Positions 8,307-17,674 of a stretch of 64,000 bases of DNA are shown here, one piece after another. Numbering within the stretch: the first letter of the stretch is position 1; each line of letters opens with the position of its first letter. The position numbers and the translations under genes were made by a program. The DNA lies in NCBI GenBank assembly GCA_937880095.1, contig CALFLK010000007.1, positions 124,001 through 188,000 on the forward strand. The letters are read 5' to 3'. Under the pieces are notes generated by a model that worked only from the letters and a program-made list of their open reading frames with translations, had not been told where the DNA came from and did no database searches. The stretch comes from an uncultured Faecalibacterium sp. (GTDB lineage: Bacteria > Bacillota > Clostridia > Oscillospirales > Ruminococcaceae).

Positions 8307-9491
8307 TTACAGATCCAGCTGCATTGCTTCAAAGCATTCCTGTTCCACTTTGCAATTATGCTGGCGCATGAAATCAAAAATTTCGCTGTACGAAGTGAGC
8401 AGCGGGTGCTGCATGATTTTTTCGTCCTTCTCATCCAACGAGCGATAGTGTCCTTTTGCAAAGCACTGCCGGAGTGTTTGTAGATCCATTTCCAAAGGTT
8501 TGAACGGAATCTGTGTTCGGCTGCGCAGATTTTCCAGAATCAAAAAGCCATATGGGTCCAAGTCGCCCCGATGAAAATAGTTTGCGTCGGGTTCATTCTG
8601 ATACAGCAGCTGCAAAAAAATCACACGCACATGATTGGGAAATCCACCCAAATACAGGATTGCGCCTTTTGCTTCGGGCGTATCGTGGTAGGTGGTCAGA
8701 TTCTCTACTGAAATTACTGTGTCACCCGTCAGCTGAATCTTTGTAATACTGCCTAACGCACTGATCGGCAATCCGATTCCGCCGGGTAATACCGAGATAT
8801 CAAACACACGCTCTCCCGCATACAAAACCCAACCGCCCTTAAAATAGACGTAAGTGGGATTCTGGTACAGATCATATTGCTCCAGAATGCTGCTTTCATC
8901 CATTGCGTCAGAAGTATAATCCATCAGAATATGCTTAACTGTACCTTGCAGCGCCTGAAACCGTTTAGAATCATGGAATATTGCTTCGGAAAAATTGCGC
9001 ACATAGGTTACTGTTTTCAGCTGGTCGATTTTTTCTAAAATCAGCAAAATATCCCGCAGCTTCTCTGTATCCTGACCGATGCTGTATCCGGGGAACTTTT
9101 CCGCATCCAACAGTGCAAGCATATCTGTACTAAAGCGATATGCCAATCCTGTATTGCGCTCCTGTACCTGACAAAGCAGCTCCCGCTGTTTTTGCAAAAG
9201 CTGTTCTTTGGGTTCACGCTGTACCAAGCTATACACCTCGTCACATTGCGAAAGCGCCATCGTCACTTTGGTATAGTAGCCCTGCACATCCCGTTTCCCT
9301 TGCAGGATTCCATGCCCAATCAGCTGGCTGACTGCTGCATCAATGGCTTCCTGACTATCTGAAAAGTTATCCCGGTAATCTTTGTAAATCGTTGAGATAT
9401 TCAGCGAAAGTGGTTTGTCACTTTTCTTGCGCCGCTCCAACTGATTCAAAAAGCGATTTAAAATATCCTCCGTATAATTCAAGATGTTCAC
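8307..9491 (-). CDS. jetD: Wadjet protein JetD (Toprim-type nuclease)
   Basis: A 394-residue protein matching the DUF3322/DUF2220 family. The N-terminal half resembles a topoisomerase VI-A arm and winged helix. The C-terminal half is a Toprim fold with the acidic metal-binding cluster in YFHRGDLDPYGF near residue 305. In Wadjet systems JetD cleaves small circular DNA once the SMC-like JetABC complex has extruded it. The GTG start overlaps the jetC stop as GTGA. It is the last gene of the operon, and the terminator at 8252-8290 follows. Intact. Confidence 0.88.
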   Translation of the reverse strand: MNILNYTEDILNRFLNQLERRKKSDKPLSLNISTIYKDYRDNFSDSQEAIDAAVSQLIGHGILQGKRDVQGYYTKVTMALSQCDEVYSLVQREPKEQLLQKQRELLCQVQERNTGLAYRFSTDMLALLDAEKFPGYSIGQDTEKLRDILLILEKIDQLKTVTYVRNFSEAIFHDSKRFQALQGTVKHILMDYTSDAMDESSILEQYDLYQNPTYVYFKGGWVLYAGERVFDISVLPGGIGLPISALGSITKIQLTGDTVISVENLTTYHDTPEAKGAILYLGGFPNHVRVIFLQLLYQNEPDANYFHRGDLDPYGFLILENLRSRTQIPFKPLEMDLQTLRQCFAKGHYRSLDEKDEKIMQHPLLTSYSEIFDFMRQHNCKVEQECFEAMQLDL

Positions 9492-12400
9492 TCTCCATCC
9501 TGATAGAAGGGTCGTACCGCGTTCTGCGTACCCTTTTTCAGAATCGAATGGGTAATATCACAGAACGGTGCAATCGCAGATGCTTTTTCTACCGTAGTAA
9601 TCAGCACAACCTGCAAATCCATATCACGGAACATCTTCATCATCGGGCGGATACGGTCACTGGTCATCTTGCTGAATGCTTCGTCCAGCAGAATCAGGCG
9701 AACCGAATTCTGGCACTTCTGATAGATTTGCAGCAGAAAAGCACAGATTGCAATATAGAACGGCGCCTGATTTTCACCACCGCTACTGTCTCCGCTGACG
9801 CTGGACAGCTTCGTGGCTTTCTGCGTGACCGCATTGGTAATTTCAATATCGCAGTTCAGATACTGGCGGTAATCCACATAGCTGGAAAGCTCGATGGACG
9901 ATACCGTATTGCCTTTCTGGCGTTCCTCTGCGGCAATTTTCAGGTCAGCCATGATGTGTTCCATCAGCTCATCCAGCTGTGCCTCATAGGCTTCGTCTTT
10001 CTGATAGGCGAATGCTTCCAGCGTACCTTCTTCCGGCACACGCTGATTCGATCCATGCTCAATCAGACGGCAGAACGCACCCAGCTGTGCATTCTCACTG
10101 GGACCAATAGAGAAGCGGTAGGTTTCTTCGCCGTAAGTCAGTTTTTCCATGATACGGTTCAGCTCACGGAACTGCTTTCTTGCATTGGCAATTTCATCCT
10201 TTAAGCGGAACAGAATGTCCTGACGGAAACGCTCCTTGCAGCGCGCTTTTGCCTTTTCCAAGCTGGACTGATACCGCTCCAAATCAATATGCACCAACTG
10301 CTCATACTGGTGCTGGTAGGTGTCAATGCCTTCCATACCCAGCTTGAAATCGCAGGTATATTTCTGATTGTATTCACGCTGCAGCGGTTTCAGCGTGCTT
10401 TCCAAAAAGTCATCTCGTGCGCGTTCCGCCTGACTCTGATAAATTTTATGGTTACGCACGATTTGCTGCGGCTGCTTGTTATTTTTGCGTGCCTCCGCAT
10501 ATCTTTTTTCAATATCTTCCTGCAATTCCGGTGCCTGCTTCAAAAATTCCTGCCAAGCATTTCTTGCCAGCTCTGCGGCTTCGATTGCGCCTTCCTGCTG
10601 TTTCTGGTAATTCTGTGCCTTGTTCTTGCTCAGTGCCAGATTTGCATTCACCGACCGTACAATCTCATTCTTCTCGTCGTAATCTTTTTTCAGCAGCTGC
10701 TGTTTGCGCATGGATGCCAGCAACATCGGGTCGTTTTCACACGCCTGAATTTCCTCTGTCATGTTCTGATATTTGACAACACAGGCGTCGTATGTTTTTT
10801 CACTGTTCCAGCCTGCCGACAGCGCCAAACGTGTACTGTCATTGGTGGCGCCTTGGAACCGCATACAAAGCGCACGCATTGCTTTCTGTCTGGTTTCCAA
10901 GGTTTCCATTTCCTGCGAGATTTCTTCTGCTTCCTGCTTTGCTCGCTCCAACTGCTCCAGACGCGCATCCTGACCAATATATTTCTGCGGCTCCCGCAAA
11001 CGTGCCAAACGATAGGGATAATGGCGCAGCAAATCCCGTGTAGCACTATGGGGATAATTCTCCAGCGCATCCGAGGTATCACAGCAAACAATATTGCCCA
11101 GCAGGTCTGTCACATAGGCATTTACCAGCCGATTTTCCGACTTCACCTTGGATGCCAGCATATTCTGCTCCGGCTCTGGGATTTTATCCACATTGCGTTC
11201 CAGCGCACGGCTGTCCAGCAAACTGATTTTCAGTACACGCGCACCTAATTTCTCGAAGGCATTCTTAGCAGCCTTGTAATGCTCCGGGCTGACAAAAATA
11301 TCAAATCGACGACCGCCCAAGCAGGCTTCTACACAGCTCTGCCAGGATTCGTCTACCATATAGAGCAGGTCACAGACGATTTTTGCATCCGGTTCCATAC
11401 CCTGCGCTGCCAGCGTTTGGTTGATTGCGTCTTTCACGATTTGCGCGCAGTTGCCGTCCGGATAAACCAAATCACCTTCAGAAAGTACCTTGATCTGCTT
11501 TTGCAGCTCCGTGAAACGAACCTTTTTGTTTTCATTTTTGGCAATCAGCACACCGCGCTGCTGGTCCAGCTCTCTTTCCATGCGCTGAAGCTCCGCAATC
11601 AGGTTTGCTTCCAGTTCTTCCTGTCTGCGCTCCGGCATTTTCTGAATATTTGCTGGGGTCAGTTCTTCATTCAGCGGAAATCCATAGGCAACTGCATCCT
11701 TCTGCAGACCCTCAATTCTTGCGCAAACGGTCTGGAATCGGCTCAAGCGCTGCTGTGCTTCATTCAGCTCACGCTTCAGCTCCTTTTGGCATGCCTTCAA
11801 ACCGTCCAGCTTCTTTTGAATATCACTTTCGCCTGCTTCACGAATTGCCTGCTCGTAAGCGGTGAATGCATCGCTTGCATCCTGTTCAGCCTGATGCTGC
11901 TCTTGTTCCAGTTGTTCGATTTTCAAATTGCACTGCTCTAATGCGCTGAGAATCTGCTCTTCCAAACCGGACTTTTCGTCGTTTTCTGCGCAAAGTACAA
12001 CACCCTGCTTCAGCAAAACATCCCGCTCTTTTTTACGGGCTTCTGCGCCGGCTTCCACGATTTTTTTCAGCTGGTCGGCACGGCTCTGGGCATTCAGCAA
12101 AACGTCACCCAGATTTTCCAGTTCCACTTCGTCCTGCTGCATAGCTTCCAGATTGATTTCCGGCTGAGGCAGGATGTACTCGTAAATAAAGGTTTTGAAA
12201 TCCGAGATTTCTTCCAGCGAAGTCCCCATCGGGAACACCGCTTCAAAGCTCTTTCCCAGCTGAGATTCACCCGCACCAATACCCAGACGACGGCAAATCT
12301 TATCTCTTGCCTCGTTCTGGCGGTCAATGGGCGGCATTTTTTCTTTTTTCAGGCAGAATTGCTCTCTGCTGGAAGGCTGGTTGGTTTCGGCATCCAAAAA

Positions 12401-12811
12401 CGGCAAGTCGTCCAGCGTATAGTTTTCCGGTGAAATATACCAGGTCTGCTTTACCTGACGCAGCTCCTGCTCCGGATTGTCGGATTCCACACGAACCGTA
12501 ATGACAAATTTGGTCCCCTTCTGCTGGTTCAAAAATTCGATACCCACATAGGAAATGGTATGTCCGGGTCTGGTATAACCGTCACCTTCACGCTGTTTGC
12601 CATGTACCGAACCTTGCAGAGTACGTCCGCTGCGCTTATTGCCCAGCGCATTAAACTTTTTCTCTGTGGTCAAGCAATATCGAATCGCATCCAGAATGGT
12701 GGTTTTACCTACGGCGTTGACGCCCACCATATAAGTAATCTGGTCAAAATCCACCGTTGTATTGATGAAATTATGCCAGTTGATCAAGCGGACTCGCTGC
12801 ATCTGAATCAC
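9488..12811 (-). CDS. jetC: Wadjet protein JetC (SMC/MukB-like ATPase)
   Basis: A 1107-residue SMC-like motor. The Walker A loop GVNAVGKT is at residues 30-37. Long coiled coils occupy about residues 250-480 and 620-900, with a hinge-like globular part between them. The ABC signature SSGGENQAPFYIA is near residue 1008, and Walker B LILLDEAFSKM is near residue 1040. The layout matches the condensin/MukB-type subunit that loops and measures plasmid DNA in Wadjet. The start is GTG overlapping the jetB stop (GTGA); an in-frame ATG three codons later is possible. No lesion is visible. Confidence 0.92.
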   Translation of the reverse strand: MIQMQRVRLINWHNFINTTVDFDQITYMVGVNAVGKTTILDAIRYCLTTEKKFNALGNKRSGRTLQGSVHGKQREGDGYTRPGHTISYVGIEFLNQQKGTKFVITVRVESDNPEQELRQVKQTWYISPENYTLDDLPFLDAETNQPSSREQFCLKKEKMPPIDRQNEARDKICRRLGIGAGESQLGKSFEAVFPMGTSLEEISDFKTFIYEYILPQPEINLEAMQQDEVELENLGDVLLNAQSRADQLKKIVEAGAEARKKERDVLLKQGVVLCAENDEKSGLEEQILSALEQCNLKIEQLEQEQHQAEQDASDAFTAYEQAIREAGESDIQKKLDGLKACQKELKRELNEAQQRLSRFQTVCARIEGLQKDAVAYGFPLNEELTPANIQKMPERRQEELEANLIAELQRMERELDQQRGVLIAKNENKKVRFTELQKQIKVLSEGDLVYPDGNCAQIVKDAINQTLAAQGMEPDAKIVCDLLYMVDESWQSCVEACLGGRRFDIFVSPEHYKAAKNAFEKLGARVLKISLLDSRALERNVDKIPEPEQNMLASKVKSENRLVNAYVTDLLGNIVCCDTSDALENYPHSATRDLLRHYPYRLARLREPQKYIGQDARLEQLERAKQEAEEISQEMETLETRQKAMRALCMRFQGATNDSTRLALSAGWNSEKTYDACVVKYQNMTEEIQACENDPMLLASMRKQQLLKKDYDEKNEIVRSVNANLALSKNKAQNYQKQQEGAIEAAELARNAWQEFLKQAPELQEDIEKRYAEARKNNKQPQQIVRNHKIYQSQAERARDDFLESTLKPLQREYNQKYTCDFKLGMEGIDTYQHQYEQLVHIDLERYQSSLEKAKARCKERFRQDILFRLKDEIANARKQFRELNRIMEKLTYGEETYRFSIGPSENAQLGAFCRLIEHGSNQRVPEEGTLEAFAYQKDEAYEAQLDELMEHIMADLKIAAEERQKGNTVSSIELSSYVDYRQYLNCDIEITNAVTQKATKLSSVSGDSSGGENQAPFYIAICAFLLQIYQKCQNSVRLILLDEAFSKMTSDRIRPMMKMFRDMDLQVVLITTVEKASAIAPFCDITHSILKKGTQNAVRPFYQDGE

Positions 12812-13371
12812 TCGTCAACACCTCCTGTCTCGTATTCTGCCAGTTTATCTGCGGTTGCTTCCTGGCTGGCTTTCAGCACATTATCCGGCAGTGCCAAAAC
12901 TACCGTGGGATAGATTTCAATTTGTGCCTGCAAATTATCCAATTTATCAATGGGACGCGCCAGATTATACTGTCGCAGGGTACGCATGATTTCTTCCAGC
13001 TTGCGCTGTTCAAATCGCTGCGGAAGATTCAGCTTTTGATATTCCTGCTGGATTTCCTCCACCGTCACCAGTACCTGGTCGCCATCCATGGTCAGACGCT
13101 CACGCTTTTGCAGATACAGCAATCTGCAAATCAACAGTACGATACTTTCGTACTTTTTCAGTTTGACCTGTGTGCCCTCATATTCATTCACCAAAGCCAG
13201 CACCTTCAGCGGCGAAGGATGCAAAATCGGCATATAGCCCAGCGGTGCAAACAAGTTGCGCAGCTCGTCCATGTGCTTGATTGCGAAATAATATTTTTCA
13301 CGGGTTTCCTCACAGGAACCCATTACAAAACAGTGGTTCAGTAAGTAGTTTGCAACGTCCTTAATTTCCAC
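12808..13371 (-). CDS. jetB: Wadjet protein JetB (DUF4194, MukE-like)
   Basis: A 187-residue DUF4194 protein with a winged-helix, MukE-like fold expected from the family. It has the segments YYFAIKHMDELRNLFAPLGY and IVLLICRLLYLQKRE. In Wadjet it binds the JetA kleisin and the JetC heads. It begins with GTG five bases after the jetA stop and ends in a GTGA overlap with jetC, so the operon order jetA-jetB-jetC-jetD and its tight spacing are canonical. Confidence 0.9.
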   Translation of the reverse strand: MEIKDVANYLLNHCFVMGSCEETREKYYFAIKHMDELRNLFAPLGYMPILHPSPLKVLALVNEYEGTQVKLKKYESIVLLICRLLYLQKRERLTMDGDQVLVTVEEIQQEYQKLNLPQRFEQRKLEEIMRTLRQYNLARPIDKLDNLQAQIEIYPTVVLALPDNVLKASQEATADKLAEYETGGVDE

Positions 13372-13375
13372 TTGA

Positions 13376-14806
13376 TTACACCTTCTTTTTCAATATAAAA
13401 TCCTGAAAACGCATTTTGCCGCACTGTACCCAGTTGGACTGCAGCTCAATATCATAATTTCTGCTTCTGGACTGGGAGTAGGTATGCAATGCAATAATCT
13501 TTACAAATTCATCCGGTTGCTGCTTTGCTACCTCGGATACCTGAACGGCTGCTTTCTCGTTCAAAACCTGCTGTGCAAAGGAGTTTACGTTTTCCTGTGT
13601 CACTGCTGCTGCCGCATAGGCGAGCAGCTGTTTTTGCGCTGTATCCAATTCTTCTTCGGACAAAAGCTCCGGCCTTTCCAAGGGTTCAACATCCAGCGGT
13701 CCACGCGGCTGAACCGGCTTTTTCAGGAAATTCTTGCCCAGCAAATCCACCGGATACAAATTCCACTGCGTACTCAGCGGACTGTCATCCATTTCGTCCA
13801 TTTCTTCTGCGGTGTGGATGGTTTCCGCATAATATTTCAGCAAATCATTGATGGTTCCCTGAATGGAGCTGTCGGTCAGCAGCATAAACTGTGCGCGCTG
13901 TACGGCACGTTTGCGGTAGTTGGTGTGGTTCCGGTCAATTTCGCGCATCAGTGCGGTCATGGTATCCAAATCGTCACGCACTTTCTGGATGACTTCCATC
14001 ACAGCACCAACTGCCTGTTCCCGATCCACCTGCTCTACCCTACTGTAATCATCAATCAGGGCGTCCATGTACTGATCTTCACACAAATCCAATGCTGCTT
14101 GCAAATCGGAACGGTACAAGAACAGGTTATCGCTGGTCTTAAAGCGGTGATATGCTGCAATAACGATTTTATCCTCGTATTCCTCAAACAGCTCCAACAC
14201 CTGCTGGGGTGTTTTGTTCTGTGTCATTTTTTCGATGTAGGTGCCAATCGAAGCATTCAAATTGCGAAGTGCATCGTTCAGCTCATCCATAGAAGTAGAA
14301 ACTTCTTTCAGGATGTTTTCATAGGGGCTTGTATCCTGCCCCAGTGTCTTAAACAGCTGGTATGCTTTGAACAATTTACCGCTGTATGTGACCGTCTGCG
14401 GGCGCAGAACCGCATTGAACGCCTGCAGCAGCGGAACCACCTTTGCCACAATGGCAGTGCGCATTGCTTCGCCGTAACCGCCGTCCAGATCTTCCAGCCA
14501 ACCGGTCGCACGCAAGCGATTCAAAAACCATAGTGCCTGTGTATGCGGATCTTTGACCAGCGAAGCCTGCTGGGGCACATTGTCAATGTCGGACACGGAA
14601 TCGTCTTCTTCATCCAATGTCATTTCCATTGCCATCGTTTCAAAATATTGTTCCGCAATCTCGGTCATTTCTTCTTTTTCCATGCTGTAGTTCTTGGAAT
14701 GCTTACAGCGGCTCCAAAGAATATCCAGCAGGTCTGCAAAAAACGCTCGATAGCGTCCCGCCAACGGCTTAAAAAGCGCTGGATTTAATCTATCAAATAA
14801 TCCCAC
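13376..14806 (-). CDS. jetA: Wadjet protein JetA (kleisin, MukF-like)
   Basis: The frame is open from 14917, but the first 37 codons have no ribosome site. GTG at 14806 has GGAGG 9 bases upstream and gives a protein starting MGLFDRLNPALFKPLAG, 476 residues. That opening, the helical body and the neighbours match the JetA family formerly called DUF5716 (type II-like Wadjet) rather than the DUF3375 form of type I; the subtype call is by recall only. JetA is the kleisin that closes the JetBC ring. It is the first gene of the operon. Confidence 0.87.
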   Translation of the reverse strand: MGLFDRLNPALFKPLAGRYRAFFADLLDILWSRCKHSKNYSMEKEEMTEIAEQYFETMAMEMTLDEEDDSVSDIDNVPQQASLVKDPHTQALWFLNRLRATGWLEDLDGGYGEAMRTAIVAKVVPLLQAFNAVLRPQTVTYSGKLFKAYQLFKTLGQDTSPYENILKEVSTSMDELNDALRNLNASIGTYIEKMTQNKTPQQVLELFEEYEDKIVIAAYHRFKTSDNLFLYRSDLQAALDLCEDQYMDALIDDYSRVEQVDREQAVGAVMEVIQKVRDDLDTMTALMREIDRNHTNYRKRAVQRAQFMLLTDSSIQGTINDLLKYYAETIHTAEEMDEMDDSPLSTQWNLYPVDLLGKNFLKKPVQPRGPLDVEPLERPELLSEEELDTAQKQLLAYAAAAVTQENVNSFAQQVLNEKAAVQVSEVAKQQPDEFVKIIALHTYSQSRSRNYDIELQSNWVQCGKMRFQDFILKKKV

Positions 14807-14851
14807 ACCTACGAGCCTCCATCTAGTTTGATATTGCTGCGCACTAAATTT

Positions 14852-14861
14852 GTACGCGTAC
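14852..14861. promoter_or_regulatory. Palindrome upstream of Wadjet operon
   Basis: A perfect 10-base palindrome GTACGCGTAC lies 46 bases before jetA and just downstream of a TATACT (minus strand, 14872-14867) that could be a -10 box. No matching -35 box was seen, so the promoter call is weak. Confidence 0.3.
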
Positions 14862-14955
14862 TTATTAGTATACCTTATCTTTCCGCAAGAACCTAGCAAA
14901 TACGGCATATTTATCATTTTTTCGCCGCAAAATGCCGATTTTCCTTAATTTATAG

Positions 14956-14992
14956 AAAAAGCGGAAAATCTGAAAACGATTTCCCGCTTTTT
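14956..14992 (-). terminator. Terminator of heme-uptake operon
   Basis: The stem AAAAAGCGG(G)AAATC/GATTTTCCGCTTTTT on the minus strand ends in TTTTT, 15 bases after the ATPase stop at 15007. It separates this operon from Wadjet. Confidence 0.8.
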
Positions 14993-15006
14993 ACTGTTAT
15001 TGCTTT

Positions 15007-15792
15007 TTAGAAATTCATTACGATTTTGGTATCCTGATAAGGCACAACTTCCAGCTGTACGCCGTATACCTCTTTCAGCATTTCTGTGGAAACCACCTGA
15101 CACGGTGCGCCGTTTGCAACGATTTTTCCCTGATGGGAAAGTGCAACGATTTGGTCACTGTATTGGATGGTCTGGTTCATATCATGCAGGACCATCAAAA
15201 TCGTGATACCGTACCGTTTGTTCAGCATCCGCACCAAGCGCAAAATCTGAATCTGATAGCGCACATCCAGATAGGTTGTTGGCTCGTCCAATAGCAAAAT
15301 ATCCGTTCCCTGCGCCAATGCCATTGCGATCCAAACACGCTGACGCTGACCACCGGAAAGGCTTTGAATATTCCGATCCCGCAGCGCAGCAACCCCTGTG
15401 ATTTTCATAGCACGTTCAATCAGGCGGCAATCCTTTTCGCTGGAAGCAGAATGTCCCATTTTTGTATACGGGATTCTGCCATACGCCACCAGCTGCTCGA
15501 CCGTCAAATCGCCGGGTGCTGTATTATTTTGGTGTACGATTGCCACTTTTTGTGCAAAGCTGCGCAGGCTCATCTGGCTCAAAGGCACACCATCCAAAAG
15601 GATTTCTCCCTGTGTCGGAGTGAGATTTTTCGTCAATAGCTGAAACATTGTAGATTTTCCGCAGCCATTCGGACCAATCAACGTCGTGATTTTTCCTTTT
15701 GGAATTTTCAAGTTCAGATTTCGGATAATCGGTTTGTTTCCATAGGCAAACGACAGGTTGCGCACCTCGAAGCTCACTGCATTATTTTCCAT
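15007..15792 (-). CDS. Iron/heme ABC transporter ATP-binding protein (FecE/FhuC type)
   Basis: A 261-residue ABC ATPase with Walker A GPNGCGKST (residues 40-48), Q-loop VAIVHQNN, signature LSGGQRQRVWIAMALAQG near residue 145 and Walker B DILLLDEPTTYLD, ending with the switch His in VLHDMNQ. The YLDxxYQ and HDMNQ wording is typical of siderophore/heme/cobalamin importers. It overlaps the permease stop by 11 bases. It powers import of heme or a related iron complex by the partner genes upstream. Cytoplasmic face of the membrane. Confidence 0.92.
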   Translation of the reverse strand: MENNAVSFEVRNLSFAYGNKPIIRNLNLKIPKGKITTLIGPNGCGKSTMFQLLTKNLTPTQGEILLDGVPLSQMSLRSFAQKVAIVHQNNTAPGDLTVEQLVAYGRIPYTKMGHSASSEKDCRLIERAMKITGVAALRDRNIQSLSGGQRQRVWIAMALAQGTDILLLDEPTTYLDVRYQIQILRLVRMLNKRYGITILMVLHDMNQTIQYSDQIVALSHQGKIVANGAPCQVVSTEMLKEVYGVQLEVVPYQDTKIVMNF

Positions 15793-16780
15793 AGATTCCT
15801 CCGTTTTTCCGCAGCAAAATCACAAATGCAATGCCGCCTACAATCGCCAGAATCACCGAAGCATTCATTTCGTGGGGGCGGATCAGGGTGCGCCCCATCG
15901 TATCCGCCAGCAAGAATAAGAATGCACCCAGCAATGCGGAGAACGGAAGCAGTTTTCGGTGATCGCTGCCCACAAAAATGCGTCCGATGTGCGGAACCAG
16001 CAAACCAATAAAACTGACAGGACCTACAATCGCCGTGCATCCGCCTACCAGAAATACCGCTGTAATACTGACAATCAAACGGACACGGTCAATGTTTACG
16101 CCCAGACCGCGGACGGTCTTATCCTCTAAACCACACAGATTACATGATTTTGCACAGAGCAGCGCCAGCACCAGACCAATCACAGACACGACCGCCATCA
16201 AATGCACATCATGCCAGGTTTTCATTGTGATATTGCCTTCTACAATGGACGCTACACCGGATACATTGCCGCCGCTCATGGAATGTAATGCTTCTGACAG
16301 TCCCGAAAACAGTGATTGCATCGCAATACCCATCAGGATAATGCGCAGCGGTGATACGGTGCCTTTCCATGCCAAACCATACACCAGCGCAAAGACCAGC
16401 AATCCGCCGAGAAAACTAAATGCAGGCGTCAAAAAGTACAGCTGCGGGAAAAGCATGGTTGCCAACACGACTGCAAAGCCTGCACCGCTGGAGATACCCA
16501 ACAAACCGGGGTCTGCCAAAGGATTTTTCAGCACAGCCTGGAACAGCGCACCTGCTACGGCAAGCGATGCACCAGCCATCATAGAAATCAAAATGCGAGG
16601 AAAGCGCAAGTCATATACCGAAGCCACATCCCGGTCATATTCGATGAACAGACCGCGCAGTAGCTGCGGAACGGTAAGCTGAATACTGCCCAAATTGATG
16701 GAAAAGAAGAAAAGGACCAGCAATCCAATCGTTACACATAAAAAGGAGAATATTTGTTTTCTGGTTTACTTTTCCTTCAT
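15782..16780 (-). pseudogene. FecCD-family permease with in-frame TAA at codon 5
   Basis: The natural start is ATG at 16780: it overlaps the preceding stop (TGATG) and has AGGAGG 8 bases upstream. It reads MKEK, then TAA at 16768-16766, then TRKQIFSFLCVTIGLLVLFFF in the same frame and on through about nine more membrane segments to 15782. The body has the usual FecCD landmarks (RFPRILISMMAGASLAVAG, NPLADPGLLGISSGAGF, GPVSFIGLLVPHIGR). A single CAA or AAA to TAA change explains the stop. Restart downstream would lose part of the first membrane helix. Without correction the importer would lack a normal permease. Confidence 0.82.
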
Positions 16781-17674
16781 CACACATTTCCTCCTGTTGC
16801 TTCGCTATAAAGCAGTTGATCCAGCATTTCCAGCGCCTGCGGATAATTAAAGTTTGCGCTCATGCCAAAGTAACCGTTAGGCAGATCATAGACCCGATTA
16901 TTCTCTACAGCAGAGAAATGCTTCCAGATGTCATTGGTTTGGAACTCTTCCGCAAACATTTGCATGACGCTTTCCGGCATTGCGTGCGCGGTGCGCAAAA
17001 TAATATCCGGGTCTTTCTGGAGCATATCCTCTGTATTCACATTCAGAAATTCCTGATCGGTTCCCGCATAGACATTGCGTCCGCCAGCCATTTCTACCAA
17101 GCTGCCCACATAGGAATTTTCTGTTGCAACCACATAAGACCCCGGCAGACCCATCAAAATCAATACGCTGGGCGAAGGCTGATTTTGATGCTGCTCCTGA
17201 TAGGTACGATAATACGCTTCAAATTCTGCCACCAGTGCATCTGCCTGCGGTTTACAGTCAAACAGCTCGCCCATATCCGCTATAGACTGATACATCCCGA
17301 AAATCGTTTTCAGATTCAAGAATCCATATTTCAGACCGGCAGCTTCATACTTTGGCTGTAAATCATTTTGCAGGCTGGCAGGGCTCAACACCCATTCCGG
17401 TGCAAGCTGCGCCAGAATTTCCATATCCGGGCTCATGGGGCTGCCCACAACGGTAGCATCCTGATATTGCTGTGGAATTTCCACCAGACTGCTTTGGGGT
17501 ACGCCCACCAAGTCCAGACCCAGCTTTTCACAAATCTGCATTACTTGTAACCGCAATGCCACCATTTCCAACTGCATCACCTGCTTGCGCAGGCGCAGCA
17601 TTTTGGTCCACACATCCTGTCATGGCAAGAGAAAGACACAGCAGCACCGCAATCAGCGATTTAATTCGCCGCAT
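16780..17674 (-). pseudogene. Heme/iron-binding lipoprotein (BtuF/FepB type), frameshifted
   Basis: Translation should start at ATG 17674 (GGAGG 9 bases upstream), giving MRRIKSLIAVLLCLSLAMTGC, a lipoprotein signal, then a short spacer that stops at 17528. The binding domain lies in another frame from about 17545: ICEKLGLDLVGVPQSS, VGSPMSPDMEILAQLAPEWVLSP and on to the C-terminus at 16780. This is a helical-backbone (class III) binding protein for iron, heme or corrinoid. The two frames join at the GATTTGTG near 17530-17536; a 1-base insertion or 2-base deletion accounts for it. The start overlaps the Shp-domain gene end by 14 bases, in the same operon. Confidence 0.8.
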
